Shown here: positions 60,637 to 60,707 of the stretch, piece after piece
Layout of the letters: every line of letters begins with the position of its first letter
Numbering within the stretch: position 1 is the first letter of the stretch
Assembly: GCA_029262455.1 (NCBI GenBank)
Contig: JAJCZJ010000008.1
Location: 1-60,707 of the forward strand
DNA from: Deltaproteobacteria bacterium
Lineage (GTDB): Bacteria; Desulfobacterota; Binatia; HRBIN30; CADEER01
Direction: 5' to 3'
DNA length: 60,707 nucleotides
Made by a program: the position numbers and the translations under genes
The notes under the pieces: generated by a model
What the model saw: the letters and a program-made list of their open reading frames with translations, nothing else
Told to the model about the DNA's origin: nothing
Database searches by the model: none

Positions 60637-60707
60637 CTACTGCTTGGCCTTGAACTTGACGCCGTCGTTCTTTTTGACGTCGGTCAGTTCCATCTCGAAG
60701 CACCCGA
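60637..60707 (-). CDS. C-terminal end of a second secreted repeat-family protein (partial)
   Basis: The frame entering from the right edge reads GCFEMELTDVKKNDGVKFKA and ends KQ-stop. It aligns with the C-terminus of the protein at 57692-58774 (GICWEGSFDSLDIKKNDPGK, then FKGKAIN). Only about 22 residues are visible. It shows that at least two members of this family lie within 3 kb. Confidence 0.65.
   Translation of the reverse strand, partial: GCFEMELTDVKKNDGVKFKAKQ

Noticed and set aside
1-60707. CRISPR arrays, tRNA and rRNA genes
   Set aside because: No regularly spaced repeats, no cloverleaf-like segments with CCA-type ends, and no rRNA-conserved stretches were recognised on reading both strands. 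Short or divergent RNA genes could have been missed.

Overview
This is a GC-rich bacterial chromosomal window, densely coding on both strands, with no rRNA, tRNA or CRISPR seen. The gene content points to a lipid- and redox-oriented environmental Gram-negative. It has a TolC-type outer-membrane factor, a porin-like barrel, many lipoproteins, F420-type oxidoreductases, acyl-CoA enzymes, a fatty-acid desaturase and several C-type heme proteins. Several secreted proteins share architectures I associate with uncultured Binatota-like or deltaproteobacterial genomes: dockerin-like Asp-rich repeats, Pro/Thr-rich linkers, a C-terminal DUF7450-like module, and a VLIPGRVSVIRPGKLAKF-type family. That placement is inference, not proof.

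Layout. 0-1.7 kb: an IS21-like end cuts a MAPEG gene, next to a small membrane protein and a divergent TetR regulator with a visible operator. 1.9-7.7 kb: a decayed nucleotidyltransferase copy, an MDR dehydrogenase with a membrane-protein partner, a secreted beta-helix protein, a GST, and an intact small-gene plus nucleotidyltransferase pair bounded by a duplicated GST tail and an SDR remnant. 7.8-14.8 kb: a secreted DUF1566-like protein, a quinoprotein/cytochrome lipoprotein, a nitroreductase, one truncated and one intact C-methyltransferase, and an LLM oxidoreductase. 15-23 kb: a desaturase, a JAMM-like protein, a GST-like protein, a MYG1-like protein, a DUF368 transporter, a Ddn-like protein, a SEC-C/2OG oxygenase and a histidine kinase. 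23-31.4 kb: two secreted FkbM-like paralogues flank a penicillin-acylase-family lipoprotein, followed by a permease and a DUF3604 protein.

31.5-43.5 kb: a small PC4-like protein, an esterase, an ECF sigma/anti-sigma pair, secreted proteins, lipid hydrolases, a thioesterase and a flavin monooxygenase. 43.6-49.7 kb: a redox cluster with a PHM-like copper protein carrying a heme-like motif, a heme-bearing porin, a two-module CX4CH lipoprotein, a small Cys/His periplasmic protein and a membrane-anchored diheme cytochrome. 49.7-56.2 kb: a tight minus-strand operon (ABC ATPase, MlaC-like protein, ABC-2 permease, DprE1-like oxidase, DprE2-like reductase) facing a divergent TolC-type gene. 56.4-60.7 kb: an acyl-CoA dehydrogenase, a secreted repeat-family protein, a PhyH-like oxygenase overlapping a HAD hydrolase, and the tail of a second secreted family member.

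The main candidates for novelty are four. First, a MITE-like 187-200 bp element (two full and two partial copies) inserted at CTAG; three copies sit on the stop codon of the upstream gene. Second, the overlapping small-protein/nucleotidyltransferase pair that appears to have been inserted into a GST-SDR locus. Third, the 43.6-49.7 kb envelope redox cluster. Fourth, the ABC/MlaC/DprE1/DprE2 operon, which suggests export or trafficking of a polyprenyl-linked pentose or a similar lipid-linked sugar.
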